Below, piece after piece: positions 1 to 11,761 of a stretch of DNA of 64,000 nucleotides. The DNA comes from Rhyzopertha dominica. Its lineage: Eukaryota > Arthropoda > Insecta > Coleoptera > Bostrichidae. The stretch is taken from assembly GCA_025024175.1 (NCBI GenBank), contig QCXZ01000003.1, forward strand, positions 55,136,023-55,200,022, read 5' to 3'. The notes under the pieces are model-generated. The model made no database searches, was not told the origin of the DNA, and worked only from the letters and a program-made list of their open reading frames with translations. A program made the translations under genes and the position numbers. Every line of letters starts with the position of its first letter. The stretch's first letter is position 1.

Positions 1-72
1 CAAAAATGTACATAATAAATTAACAAATCTCTTACTTACTTACCAAAACAATTACACTAGCATAGGATCTAA

Positions 73-201
73 CTAATCTTGTCCATTAACATCTAGCTCT
101 ACTGCAGCTCCTTGTTTGTCCCATTTTCCCCACTCGTCGTGCCGGTGTTCAGATTGGGCGTCACTGTCGTCCCCAAACAGCAAACCTCTTTTGAAACGAC
201 C
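73..201 (-). CDS. Terminal coding exon of an unidentified host gene
   Basis: Read on the minus strand, a pyrimidine-rich acceptor (TTTCTCTTGCAG) is followed at once by 42 in-frame codons and a TAG stop at 73-75. The exon begins in phase 0 with Gly-Arg-Phe-Lys-Arg. The peptide is strongly hydrophilic and acidic, with FGDDSD, the pair HDEW and GKWDK, and it ends VNGQD. Coding character comes from the clean acceptor, the in-frame stop and the composition; a second frame is also open for most of the exon, so frame choice is an inference. The upstream exons should lie at higher coordinates, but none was recognised. I do not recognise the protein. No AATAAA is visible between the stop and the left edge, so the 3' UTR probably continues outside the window. 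Confidence 0.5.
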   Translation of the reverse strand, partial: GRFKRGLLFGDDSDAQSEHRHDEWGKWDKQGAAVELDVNGQD

Positions 202-812
202 CTGCAAGAGAAATTTAAAAAATATTACATAACTATATTTCAATTGCTTTTTTCTTGAAATATATAGCGCGGTATCCTTGATCTAGGCCATCAGCATAAT
301 TATTGCTGTCGTCGTAATCATTACTAGTAATTTGGTGTTTGAAGTCACTATTTATCCTTCACGAAACTAAATTCGTCAATTAACTTTCGTTCGTTCGTTT
401 TTTCATTACAACATAGGGATGGGTTACGATAAAACAATGATTAACTATGAAAATGGCGCAATTTTAAGCGTTAGAAATATATTAAATGTTAGTATTTATT
501 GTTTTAAGGCCTTTTGATATATGTTACACAATAATATTAAGCCTAACCACAAATATAGGTTATGCCCTAGAGATACCCGGAAATAATTCTGAAATAGTTC
601 ACAAGACGTGACCTATTAGCATTAAATTTCATTGTATGAAATATACGAGTATGCTAGATTTCCGAAAGGTGCACTTTTTATGGCAGAATGCGTCCTAATT
701 ATATCGTGTTAAAGTCGGAAGCTAAAAGAAACTTCTAAAATAACAGATTTTAATGTAGCAAGGTTTTGTGCATATTGCTTAACACCGTTAAGTTATATTT
801 AAGGAAACCTTA
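202..812. other. Non-coding stretch, probably intron
   Basis: AT-rich DNA between the terminal exon at 73-201 and the first TTAA element. It would be the last intron of that minus-strand gene. I see no ORF, repeat or RNA gene in it. Confidence 0.4.
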
Positions 813-816
813 TTAA

Positions 817-1677
817 GAGGGGCAATTAATTGGAGCGATCGGGCAGAAATGTAAACTATGCAACCCATATTACCAGCGGGACATGGGACGTAAGAGGGAA
901 GCCGATAGGTTGAATTCACGCAAAGATCGTAAGAGCAACAGACGGGCTAAACTAATATTCGCAAAATTGCTGACTGTAGGGTGTGCATAAAAAAGTAAGC
1001 ATGATATTAGTAACTTACTATCATATTGTACCAGGTTATTCAAAATATGGAATAACTCGTTTATTTCTGTAAATATGAACTATATAACAGTTCATTCTAA
1101 TTGCATGTCGACTATGATTTCTGGAGGAACTTTTATAATAATTTTCCTTCCGCCTCCCTATTGCTTCGGCAGACAGTAAATTAATGTGAAAGAGCTTTTA
1201 ACATTAAACTTGCCACGTGTAATTAGACATACAATCTTAGAAATCCAGTCATATCGGAATAGATCGTATACCGCTCGATCATTCCCGACAGGATTGTATC
1301 TTAGCTTCACTTTTCACTGGATACCATGCGACGGACCTGGTGGGGATGGGCATTAGCCATTCTGCTCTCGTGACGGACTCGTGCGAAAGGGTTTGCGGTT
1401 TTAGATTTTTTGAATGTTTTTACTCGTTTATCGTGCTCATGTATTTGGTAGTGTACAAAGAAATATGTAGCTACAACGTGGAGTTCGAATTTTTCGTTTA
1501 TGTGCCTTAGTTTTGGAGAAATAGCTCGCCAAAAATACGTATTTTTTAGCAAAATATAACAACAAATATTTACATTACCGTACCAAATTCAGAAAAAACT
1601 CGAACTCTACGTTGTAGCTACATCTTTTGTCATTGCCATGTCGAAATGACCCGATTCGCTCTAGGTAAACGCCCCTC
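817..1677 (+). mobile_element. TTAA-flanked non-autonomous DNA transposon, copy A (piggyBac-like)
   Basis: An 861 bp element flanked on both sides by TTAA (813-816 and 1678-1681), the target duplication of piggyBac elements. It starts GAGGGGCAATTA and its other end reads GAGGGGCGTTTA on the opposite strand; the inverted ends agree imperfectly over about 30 bp, including GAGCGA and CGGG. The element is non-coding; the short ORF at 1307-1552 has no conserved partner. An internal inverted repeat (about 1464-1496 against 1593-1624, core GTAGCTACAACGT) could form a hairpin. A diverged copy in the opposite orientation is at 4531-5447, which fixes the borders. Assignment to the piggyBac superfamily rests on the TTAA duplication and G-rich tips only; no transposase is present. 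Confidence 0.8.
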
Positions 1678-1681
1678 TTAA

Positions 1682-4526
1682 AGATACCCGTGCACTTTTT
1701 AGTGACAAAAAACATTAACATGCCTTGTCATTAACACTAATTTAACAATGATATCTATAAACTAAACCGCCAAAGGGCAATGATAACGCCTCCACTTTGT
1801 TTGATTACAGTATACTTAATAGGCACTTAATATTGAACTGTCTAAGAAAAGCTTCTTCTTTGCACAATCATATCATATATAAGCCTGAAGTGTCCTTAAA
1901 TTATATACATTGGACTAAAATAAACGTTTCGTTTGTTGCACTAGATATAGTTAAATCATTTCTAATTTATGAGTGTTCAATAAGTTCCTTAGATTTAATA
2001 CCCTCCGGTAATTTTTACTGCGATATCTAAAAAGTGAGCTGTATGTATGTTGGTAAGCCAACTTGTATCTCGTGAAGCATTGATGATATTCAAAAACGCC
2101 TACGCAAATGTAAATTAAATTTGGTAGGTACCAGCATTTTCCGTAAAAGCTATGTTCAAGAACAGTATAATTAATACATTTCTAGCTTAGGATGGTACCT
2201 GGATGCTTAATACAATAAGCAATTAGTCGTATTTAATTTCTCTTACACTAATGAATTATTCATGAATTAAACAGACTAATTGTCAAGTTTATCAGAGCGA
2301 CAGTGTAATCTCAAGTATAGTTGATAATTAATACACCTTATAATGAATGGCGCTGAAAAATGATCATGTAAATACAAAATACAAACATTGTCAGATAAAT
2401 AATATCGCAAAAATTTTCTTTTGTATTTTGGTTAGAGCAAAAGCTATTAAAAGGTCGATGTGTAGGACTTGGATTTCATAACTTTTAACAAGCAATCCGC
2501 ATGAAATGGTAACTAGTAAAGTGCAACTACTGATGATGCTTTCGGTATTCATAATATAGGTAGCTTTAATATGGTATCGGAAAAAGCGCTGTAGCTTTTC
2601 CATACGTTGACCAAAAATTAGTCTAATGTTTCAATTACAAGATCTTTGTCAAACGCGCACCCTCTAAAACATTTTTTTTCTATTTTACGTTCCTAATGTA
2701 GCTATGACAGTTTTGTATTTAAGCACTACATGGTAACATCACAGCTGGTTACGAAGGTTACTTACAGACTGCTTAGCAGCTATAACTACCAGCTATGTAC
2801 CGACTCATTATCAGATAACTTATTCTTAATTACATTGCTTATTTATACAAGTGGTCAATGTCGATGTATGCCACTGGTCCACTTACTATTGCACTGCAAA
2901 CCCGTTGATGCGCTATGTACGTCACTACCAAAGCTATTATGGAACGGAAATTTTTATTTTCCAATGTTGGTATCACTAAAATTCATAGAATGAACATTAA
3001 ACAAATTCCAACTCGTAACACAGTAGCTGCCACGGGCCTTGTCAAACTTTTTTTTATTAAATTTCCCACATTTTCTTGTGTAGAAGACGGAAACCGCGCA
3101 AAATAAACAAAATTGTATAAAAATACCCGTTTCATAAAAATAAATAGGGCTACCTGCTACAATATATTATGTTATGTTATATAATGCTTATTCGAGCACA
3201 TATATTTGATTTTATATTACTTTACAAATGATTACTAAAAATTCTTAATACTACTTGTTATTATATGATACAAGGTGTGTGACGTTTTTAGAGTTTTACT
3301 TCTCAACGACAATGCAAGACGATATTCTAACTTACCAACACGTACTGCCTTAATAACAAAAATGTTAATAATATAGAATCAGGCTTATTAATTCGCCAAT
3401 AAACACAATCCAAATCAACAGCCGATGTATGTATTATTTTTCGAGCTACTGAAGATTACTGTCAATCAATTAATATATCTCTAATCTGAAACTGTTTACT
3501 TGACTTATATTTAAGCAATTCTTAGAACTTCCACAGAGGCGCCCCACTTAAGAAAATTGCAGTGTACATCCTAAAAATTGGCTGTCTCCTGACCGCTTAT
3601 TCGTGTCTCGCGTTTGCTTTCCATCTCGCGTCCTAAATCAATATAAAAATCTGATGGGTAATCCTGTTAGCAGTCATTGAATTACTCGGGGTGTTTTCCT
3701 GTCGGTTTCTACCGCCGAGTTTCTGTTTGGGGAGTCGCTGGATGTGCTCGAACAGATAACACTCTCTGTAATTAAATTCTATCATGGCGTATCACACATC
3801 GGATCAAAGAGTTCATTTGCATTAACAAGTTAAAGGGCATGTATTCACCGGTGGTGAGATATCGGGATGATCGAAAATACCCTTTGACATGTTCTCCGTT
3901 GATTGGAGCTTTGTATAGAGGCAATCGGTATGCCAAGTTTAAAAAAAATGTCAAAATGCTAAAAATACGAGCACTTGCATTATTCACGGACTTACGTATT
4001 TATAGTTTGGTTTTTTATTTTAAACAACACTTAATTGAAACGACTTTAATTTTTCTCGCTCAAGTCTTGCAGGTTTTTCTATTGGTAAGGCATTAATGGT
4101 TACAAATGTGTTGCATAAGATATACTTCTATCAAGAGTAAGACACACAGATGCCGCTCTCCAGTCTTCATGTTACTCGTAATTCTCATTCTACTGAAAGA
4201 AAACACAAAAAAAATCTATCCAGATCGTCAATAAATACTAATAATATTATTATCATTAATCTCAATGTTTACTCATTTATCAAGTTATTTGCGTTTATTT
4301 GATCACAAACAGCAAACACGTTATTTACTAAATGTTTGAAATACTAACATGGACTCATCCTAATAGCGAAAATTCGTTTATGTACGCAACAAAGTTTTTT
4401 GTTTAAAAATAATGTTGCTACATCCTAGAACTACCAAATCCTTGGCAAAAAATAACAAACACAAAATAATTGAAGTTTTAAATTTCACCCCTCCTATCGA
4501 CAAATTTTACCGAAGTAGATACTTCA
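1682..4526. other. Spacer between the two TTAA elements
   Basis: About 2.8 kb of AT-rich DNA with only short ORFs (longest 87 codons), none with splice signals or a recognisable motif. Nothing else seen. Confidence 0.4.
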
Positions 4527-4530
4527 TTAA

Positions 4531-5447
4531 GAGGGGCGTTTACCTAGAGCGAATCGGGTCATTTTAAGCACCTACCGTTTTACATTTTACCGAGTTATTC
4601 GAAACTTTTTCGAAGTGAAGTTTTGACATGGCAATTACAAAAGATGTAGCTACAACGTAGAGTTCGAGTTTTTTCTGAATTTGGTACGGTAATGTAAATA
4701 TTTGTTGTTATATTTTGCTTAAAAATGCGTATTTTTGGCGAGCTATTTCTCGAAAACTAAGGCACATAAACGAAAAATTCGAACTCCGCGTTGTAGCTAC
4801 ATATTTCTTTGAACACTACCAAAAACATGAGCACGATAAATGAGTAAAAACATTCAAAAAATCTAAAACCGCAAACCCTTTCGCACGAGTCCGTCACGAG
4901 AGCGGAATGCGAATGCCCATCCCCACCAGGTCCGTCGCGTGGTATCCAGTGAACAGTGAGGCTAAGATACAATCCTGTCGGAAATGATCGAGCTGTACAC
5001 GATCTATTCCGATATGACTGGATTTCTAAGAATGTATGTCTAATTAGTAATTACACGGGACAAGTTTAATGTTAAAAGCTCTTTCACATTAATTTACTGT
5101 CTGCCGAAGCAATGGGGAGGCGAAAGGAAAATTGTTATAAAAGTTCCTACATAAATCATGCAGTTAGAATGAAATGTTATATAGTTCATATTTACAGAAA
5201 TAAATGGGTTATTCCATATTTTGAATAACTTGGTATAATATCATAGTAAGTTACTAATATCATGCTTACTTTTTTATGCACACCCTGCAGTCAGCAATTT
5301 TCCGAATATTAGTTTAGCCCGTCTGTTGCTCGTACGATCTTTGCGTGATGTCAACCTATCGGCTACTCTCTTACGTCCCATGTCCCGCTGGTAATATGGA
5401 TTGCATAGTTTACATTTCTGCCCGATCGCTCCAAGTAAATGCCCCTC
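4531..5447 (-). mobile_element. TTAA-flanked non-autonomous DNA transposon, copy B (opposite orientation)
   Basis: A 917 bp relative of the element at 817-1677 in reverse orientation, again flanked by TTAA (4527-4530 and 5448-5451). It begins GAGGGGCGTTTACC and ends GGTAAAT-like sequence into GCCCCTC. Relative to copy A it carries extra sequence near 4565-4620. The internal hairpin is kept: GATGTAGCTACAACGTAGAG near 4651 faces CGCGTTGTAGCTACATA near 4787. The ORF at 4757-4972 is a chance reading of this repeat. The two copies are clearly diverged, so neither insertion is recent. Confidence 0.8.
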
Positions 5448-5709
5448 TTAAGAAAACCTCCAGATTATCTTTAATATCTTAATCAAGCTGAATACAGTAA
5501 ACGTTTACTTACCTTACCCCATTACTTTTGTTTATTTTACTGTTTATAAACAACTAAAACGGTTTGTTTTAATCGTTTCAAAGCTGAGAGAGATACTGAC
5601 ATATATTTAAGTCACGCTCTCTACTACCTGTCGACTGGAACAGTTTACTAGAGAGAAAATGTTCAAATAAAACTTTTATGGATTTATTTCCGTTTGTTTG
5701 TGATATTTA

Positions 5710-5836
5710 GGGCCGATTGCACAAACACGTTTTAATTTTATCAACACCAATAAGAATGCTTAAAATTCGTGGTTGTCATGGTTTGGTCCGAGGTTAACAC
5801 CGCGATCAAACTGATCCGGGTTGTTGCAACCGGCCC
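5710..5836 (+). mobile_element. Short MITE with GGGCCGATTGCACAAAC ends
   Basis: A 127 bp element starting GGGCCGATTGCACAAACACG and ending GTTGCAACCGGCCC, so the termini are imperfect inverted repeats. It is flanked by TTA on both sides, compatible with a PIF/Harbinger-type 3 bp duplication. The element at 22155-22307 has the same termini and the same GATCAA-containing subterminal sequence. Confidence 0.7.
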
Positions 5837-8834
5837 TTAAGGTTACTGCATTATAGGGTACCTACCAAGTTTGATCCGTCAATAGAAAAGAAAGAATGGT
5901 ACTTTTCTCTAGGGTGAGAGCAAGATGGGGTAGCAAATTTTACCGTTATTTAAACTTTGCCTCGCGACCATAGCTGTCATACTGTCAAATTCATCAGAAT
6001 ATCGGGCAAAATATACAGTGTTGGACAAGTCCTGTCAGACTCCGTTAAAGCGGCGGTGGTTCCATTTTGATAATACTTTCGATATATGCGCCAAACGTAT
6101 AGTTACGTATCCTCAAGTGACATGAATGCAGTTTAATATCCTCGACGCAAAATGCAAAAAAGAACTACTTATTTTTTACTAAAGCGGAAGTTAACCATAG
6201 TGAAATTAAACAAATTTAGTTATTAAACTACATCGGGACTATGTATAAAATATAAACGATGGCAAACCCCTTCCAAAACCAGATCGTTGCTACGCCCATG
6301 ATATATATTTATTTACGGCAAAGACATCCATGTAAAACGACGCTGAAGTTCATCATTAATTTTCAAAAAAATTTAAATTGCAAGTTTCTAAAGTCGAAAT
6401 TTCTTGTTTCTGAACCAGATCATTCTATCACATCGTCAAGTCTGCTGGATATATCATCCCACACCACCAACCACCCAAACGCAGTAACAGGTAAATAATA
6501 ATAATATCTGGCGTCAATTTACGTTTTTTTTATTTTATTTTTGACGGGTGTTAGCAGCAAATTAAAGGATTGATTACAAAATGGGAGCGTACTAAAAGCT
6601 GATATTTCATACTTGTTATGTGTTAACACAGAATCAATTTTTGAAGGGAACTTGCCATATATGTATGTATGTATGTGAACGACATCCCAATTTGCCGCCA
6701 ATGAACAAAGCAAGATTCTTGAAAACTGCAACAAACTTAGTGCGTCTAAACTAAGTTACAAAACATGTAACAAGAAGATAGTAATAAATATACTGTTTTA
6801 TTTATTTCCACTCATTAACATAAAGTTCATCACTATCTGCCAGAAGTCATTTGGAAATTTAAATTCCACCATTTCAAAGAATTTTTAAACATCATCATAT
6901 GCAACTTTATTCCGTCCAAATCATGTAGTTCTTTAGACAAGGTGGCAATTTCCAAATTTTGCGAATTGCTAAAAGAGATTCTCAATTTTTATAAAAACAT
7001 TTTTTGGCAGATAAATCGTATTTTCCTGGAAAGGAGGAGAGGGGATAACAATCAGCAGAAACCAGGCAATAGAAAAACCATTCGCCTTACGAAGTACACA
7101 TTTTAAGACGTGTCAGTTTTAATGTTGTAGTACAAAACCTACTATTGAATAGTCAGGTGCCTTATTACTTCCACACGCAACGGATAGAATCGCTTTAAAA
7201 TGCCCGAAAACGTCCAAAAACAAAATTTGAGCAAAGAAATTATTTTCTGTTCGTGTGTCGGTCTGTGTGTGGGCGTGAAATTGTGGGGCAACTACCCTTT
7301 TAGCAATTTTTATTCCTTTTCGTTTTAGTATGTGATTAATAGTATAATTGCGAGTATTATTCGTCGCTATAAATTTTCGGTGCAGCAGACTGTTTAGAAG
7401 GTATTCGCAAAAAATCGTCACTTAAAAAAACGATTTTTCATAAATATCTCCTTAAATGCTTAACATATTAAAAAAGCGAACATACCATCCGATACGAAAT
7501 AAAAATTTTCACAAAAAGTGTTTTAAGAATTTTTTCTAATATTTTGACATCGTCGAAATATTTCTAAGAAACTGGATTTTGGACCCCGTCCACATGTTTT
7601 TTTTAATATTGCTATGATTTTTCTGATAGAAAAGTACTCTTGCAATTTTTTGTTGAGGTTATAATTTTGTAGTTATTTAGAAAAACTCAGTATAACCAGG
7701 CGCTAAAACCGTTTAAAACATGTTTATTGTATATTTGTATATACCTGTCTTAGACATTTCGATTACCTTCATATTACAAGGCCATACAATCGTCTAGCGA
7801 TTTTTTTAAACCAAGAGGGTGTGGGCTACCCTTACGTTTAAAGCCCCATAAATATTTCAGGAGTAACTATATTCAATTTCGAAATCTTAGGTATCCCAAA
7901 TAGCGTATAAAGTGATGCAACCTGCTACTGGGTTTGAATGGTTGGTGGGGTGGGGTGATACATCAACAGATTAGGACGTCACAGAATGATCTAGTTTGGA
8001 GATTGAAAATTTCAAGATCAAGAGTTGAAATTTTACTTTTAAACTTGAAGCTTTTAAAAGTTTCCGCATGGCCCGTCAACGCCTTCGTATACTGCATACA
8101 TGTATATCATTATAAGAATTATCCTTTGTCAGAATCTCATACATGATGATCATTCTCTCTCAACATCCACTATTTAATCGACCGTCTCATTTGTTTATTG
8201 ACTCATCCCAAACTTGTATCAACACAGTGTTATGAGGCACACAAAAGTTGTAGTATTCGTCTTTATGAAAGAAACAACGCGGTCTGCACATCCCCACCCC
8301 AAAGAGAACAAAATCCGAGGCACCACCACTTTACTATATTAAAACAGAGTCAAAAGTTCAAACCCCTATATTTTCACGTAGTTGGGCTCTTTATGTGACA
8401 GGGCTTGTCGCTGTCAGTGGACGGTGAAAGACGTATTAGGGACTAGCATTTTAACAAAGGTCCCGCATGTTGCCCTTTACTCCCCTTTCTTGTTTACAAC
8501 CGTTACTGACGCGAACCTTTGTAGGAATGCCCTGAATATTCTGAATGTGACTGATGATGAACGATGAAGTTGGCAATATGAAATTGAAACTAGGTAGTTC
8601 AGCGTCTATAAAAGTAGGATATTATTTTTTTCAACTATTTTATCGATTTGTACCTTTAGAACATATCAATATATCATCAATATTTATTATTGTATACAGT
8701 ACGACAAAAACTTTTAACCCACGTTTAATCAGGCGACAGGAACACTATTTTCTATCAAAAATGGAATTCCTTTAGCAACAACTCTACTAGAATTTGTTTA
8801 CTTTTTTTGTTGAAAAAAAAGATATATTATCGAA
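5837..8834. other. Intergenic, no gene recognised
   Basis: AT-rich DNA. A short GTAT microsatellite is at about 6660-6677. The longest ORF (7119-7421 minus, 100 codons) has no motif and is interrupted by homopolymer-rich sequence. Nothing else could be supported. Confidence 0.4.
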
Positions 8835-8837
8835 TTA

Positions 8838-8868
8838 TATGTAGATATATGTAGATATATGTAGGTCA
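8838..8868. repeat. Three tandem copies of a 10 bp unit
   Basis: ATATGTAGAT-type unit repeated three times; a simple minisatellite with no neighbouring gene. Confidence 0.7.
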
Positions 8869-9477
8869 AGATCGATTCGACTCAAAATCGGCCAATACTT
8901 CTACTGCGATTTATCTAAATCGCACATATAATTAAATTTCAATTTCATCTGTATTTTAACTAACGTCATCTAAACTAGGAGTGATCAATATCGATGCGAT
9001 TCGAAGTCGACACAAATTATCAATAGACTCGATTCCAATCTTTACTATGTAATGTTATTTCTTGCCAAAAGATTTCACTACTTTTTTGCAATATTTTAGG
9101 AAATCCTGGTATGGTACTTCTAATTATGAAATTTTCATCGGCTCCATCTATACAACACGATCTTTATTAGACAAGCTCTAGCTGCCGCGACCTTTAATTA
9201 TTGACGACATACCTGTGGATAAGTAGAAAACTATAATTATGGTAACTACTGCATAACAATGTTTTGAGAAAATCCTGTTTAACTCTTAGATTTTCGATTT
9301 GATGCTTGTTTTACAACTTACTTTGTGATTTTGGATCGTACAGAAATAATAAAATAAGTTAAGCAGAAAGCTTATATTGCAGTCAATCAATAGGGAAATA
9401 CCTAATACTCAACTGGAGAAAGGAACATTACAGTAATTATTCTGAAATTTTCACGTCAGCCATAATATCACTATATA

Positions 9478-9696
9478 CAGGGTGATTCAGATTTTACTAG
9501 AATAACTTCAGGTATCGATAGAAGTAACCGAAATAATGATAGTTTATATTATAAACCATACTACAAAAACGCTTCCGTTTGAAGTAAAACGGCGCCAAAG
9601 TTTGAAATATTTTTCGGTTTTTATTTTATTACTCGTAAGCCAGGGGATGTAAGTACGCAAGTGTTTGGTTATATGCTAAGGGCAACGTAACTGACA
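9478..9696 (+). repeat. Left 219 bp terminal inverted repeat
   Basis: Matches 11283-11501 in inverse orientation with about three substitutions. Confidence 0.9.
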
Positions 9697-9945
9697 TGTG
9701 ATAAAAAATTTAGATGAATTGCTATACAGGGTGTTGTTTTTGTGGGTGTCAACTGCACGAAATCTGGTAGAACTTTTTTGATATGTCGCTTAGTTTTCGA
9801 GATATTGCACTAAATTCAGGACACACTACGACTACCATGGAAGGGACTCAAAATGAAATGACACTGGCAATTAACATGTTTTAAATAAATAATGTCAAGA
9901 ACGAAGAAAATTTAATAATAAAAATACTTACATACGACAACAAAA

Positions 9946-11052
9946 TTATAATAAGTGTTCGAAGTGCATTCCTCCAGCCTCGATACATTTATTGCATCGC
10001 CGAATCAATGAATTAACTGCTGCTCCAATTTTAATGGGATCATTTCTTAACTCGTTGCAGGCGTTCTGTATCCTTTCAGTTAATTCATCGCGAGTGTTGA
10101 TTTGGGTTGCATAAACTATTCCCTTAACATGTCCCCAAACATAATAATCCAGGGGATTTAAGTCAGGTGAACGCACAGGGCAAGCCACCGGCCCCTCACC
10201 GGGAATCAAATTCTGACGGTTGCCGCCTTGACGTCCTATCCATCGGCGAGGATAATTTTCGTCTAGCCAGTGCTGCACTTGCCGTCCATAGTGTGCAGGA
10301 GCACCGTCTAGTTGCATCCAACATTCTTCACGTAAATTTAATGGAACATCTTCAATAACTTCAGGAAGAATATTTTCCAGAAAATCATGGAACAAATTGG
10401 CATTCAATCGAGGAGGAAGAAAATGTGGTCCACACAGATTGTTACCTATAACGCCAATCCACACATTTGCACTGAACTCGTGCTGAAATGAGGATTGCCT
10501 AATACACCTAGGATTTTCGTGATCCCAGACATGGAGATTATGGTAGTTCACGACTCCAGCTCTCGTGAAATTAGACTAATCTGTTCAAAAAAATTTGTGC
10601 AGAAAATGTGGATTTATTTCGACTGACTCCAAAATCCATCTACAAAACGTAAGACGCCTTTCAGCATCTTCAGGTAACAAACCTTGGACAGGCTGCAAAT
10701 GGAAGGCTTCTCGGTGGTCTTGCTTAAGAGCTCTAAACACCTTAGATTGACATACACCGAGTTGTCGGGCTGCTTGACGTGTACTCATTGTTCTATCATT
10801 GTTGAAAACTTGAAGAATTCTGTTATCTCTTCGACAACCAATGCCATTTTGATTATTGAGAACTCCAAATCCATGTTCACGAAAACGACGATGAACTTCT
10901 ACAAAAGTGTGGAAGTGCGGAACTCTTCTGTTCGGAAAACGTATGCGGTACTCTTCAACGGCAGCATTAGAATTTCCGTCGCAGAAACCATAAACATAAT
11001 GAATGTCGGCGTATTCGGCATTTGTAAACATTCTGGGCATCTTTTCACACAA
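9946..11052 (-). pseudogene. Mariner-type transposase with DUF4817 N-terminal domain, two in-frame stops
   Basis: One continuous minus-strand frame of 368 codons. Residues about 6-65 match the insect DUF4817 helix-turn-helix type (FTNAEYADIHYVYGFCDGN, then RFPNRRVP); a second helix-turn-helix follows around 85-110 (STRQAARQLGV). The DDE domain comes next: first Asp in Thr-Asp at codon 158, second in LDGAPAHYG at codon 249, third in PDLNPLD at codon 302. Codons 156 (TGA, 10585-10587) and 159 (TAG, 10576-10578) are stops on either side of the first catalytic Asp; the reading frame itself is unbroken. The spacing between second and third acidic residues is 52 because of an insertion after RWIGR; relatives I know have about 41 there. 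The product, if intact, would cut and paste the element by its inverted repeats. Inactive as written. Confidence 0.85.
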
Positions 11053-11282
11053 TAAACGTCACAACAAAGGTCTCAAGCAACAATGACATTTATTTTGACT
11101 TAGGACTTACGCTAGGATGTGTTTTGTTTTTCAAGGCATGCTGCTATTTGCTCAACGCAGCTGAGCTGTGTTCGGAATTTAATAGAATATCTCGAAAACT
11201 AAGCGACATATCAAAAAAGTTTAAGAACAAAAAAAGTTGGTAAAAAGACTAAATATATCAGAAAAAAAATAAATTTGTCCAG

Positions 11283-11501
11283 TGTCAGTTACGTTGCCCT
11301 TAGCATATAACCAAACACTTGCGTACTTACATCCCCTGGCTTACGAGTAATAAAATAAAAACCGAAAAATATTTCAAACTTTGGCGCCATTTTACTCCAA
11401 ACGGAAGCGTTTTTGTAGTATGGTTTATAATATAAACTATCATTATTTCTGTTACTTCTATCGATACCTGAAGTTATTCTAGTAAAATCTGAATCACCCT
11501 G
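11283..11501 (-). repeat. Right 219 bp terminal inverted repeat
   Basis: Inverse partner of 9478-9696; ends CACCCTG followed by TA. Confidence 0.9.
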
Positions 11502-11714
11502 TATATTTATATTTTCTTACGAAAATCATTAACTAATACATTACACAATTCTGTTAATTTCATGCGACTACGGTCGACTTTTATAAAAGCGATGAAATAA
11601 AAAAATGATGATAAACTACATACAAAATTAACTTATTATTGTAAACAATTAAGTTTGTTGCAATGAATTTAAGATCTCATCAACTTGCATTTCATTATTA
11701 AAGGTAGGTCTTAG

Positions 11715-11761
11715 ATATAATATAATAATAATTATAATAATAATAATATAATAATATATAA
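11715..11761. repeat. AT/AAT microsatellite
   Basis: Run of TAATA-type units just outside the mariner-type element. Confidence 0.8.

Larger units (their letters stand above)
9478..11501 (-). mobile_element. Mariner-superfamily element with long terminal inverted repeats
   Basis: A 2024 bp element bounded by CAGGGTGATTCAG and its inverse, with a TA dinucleotide on each side (9476-9477 and 11502-11503), the Tc1/mariner target. The inverted repeats are 219 bp each (9478-9696 and 11283-11501) and I count three mismatches, far longer than the usual mariner ends of a few tens of bp. A second CAGGGTG motif at about 9725 and a shared 36 bp inner segment (around 9770-9805 and 11180-11215) show further structure inside the ends. 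The only gene is a minus-strand transposase broken by two stops. The low divergence of the ends suggests fairly recent movement, probably with transposase supplied by another copy. Confidence 0.85.

Noticed and set aside
4757..4972. ORFs within the TTAA elements (also 1307-1552)
   Set aside because: The two copies do not conserve one protein; the readings are shadows of a non-coding repeat.
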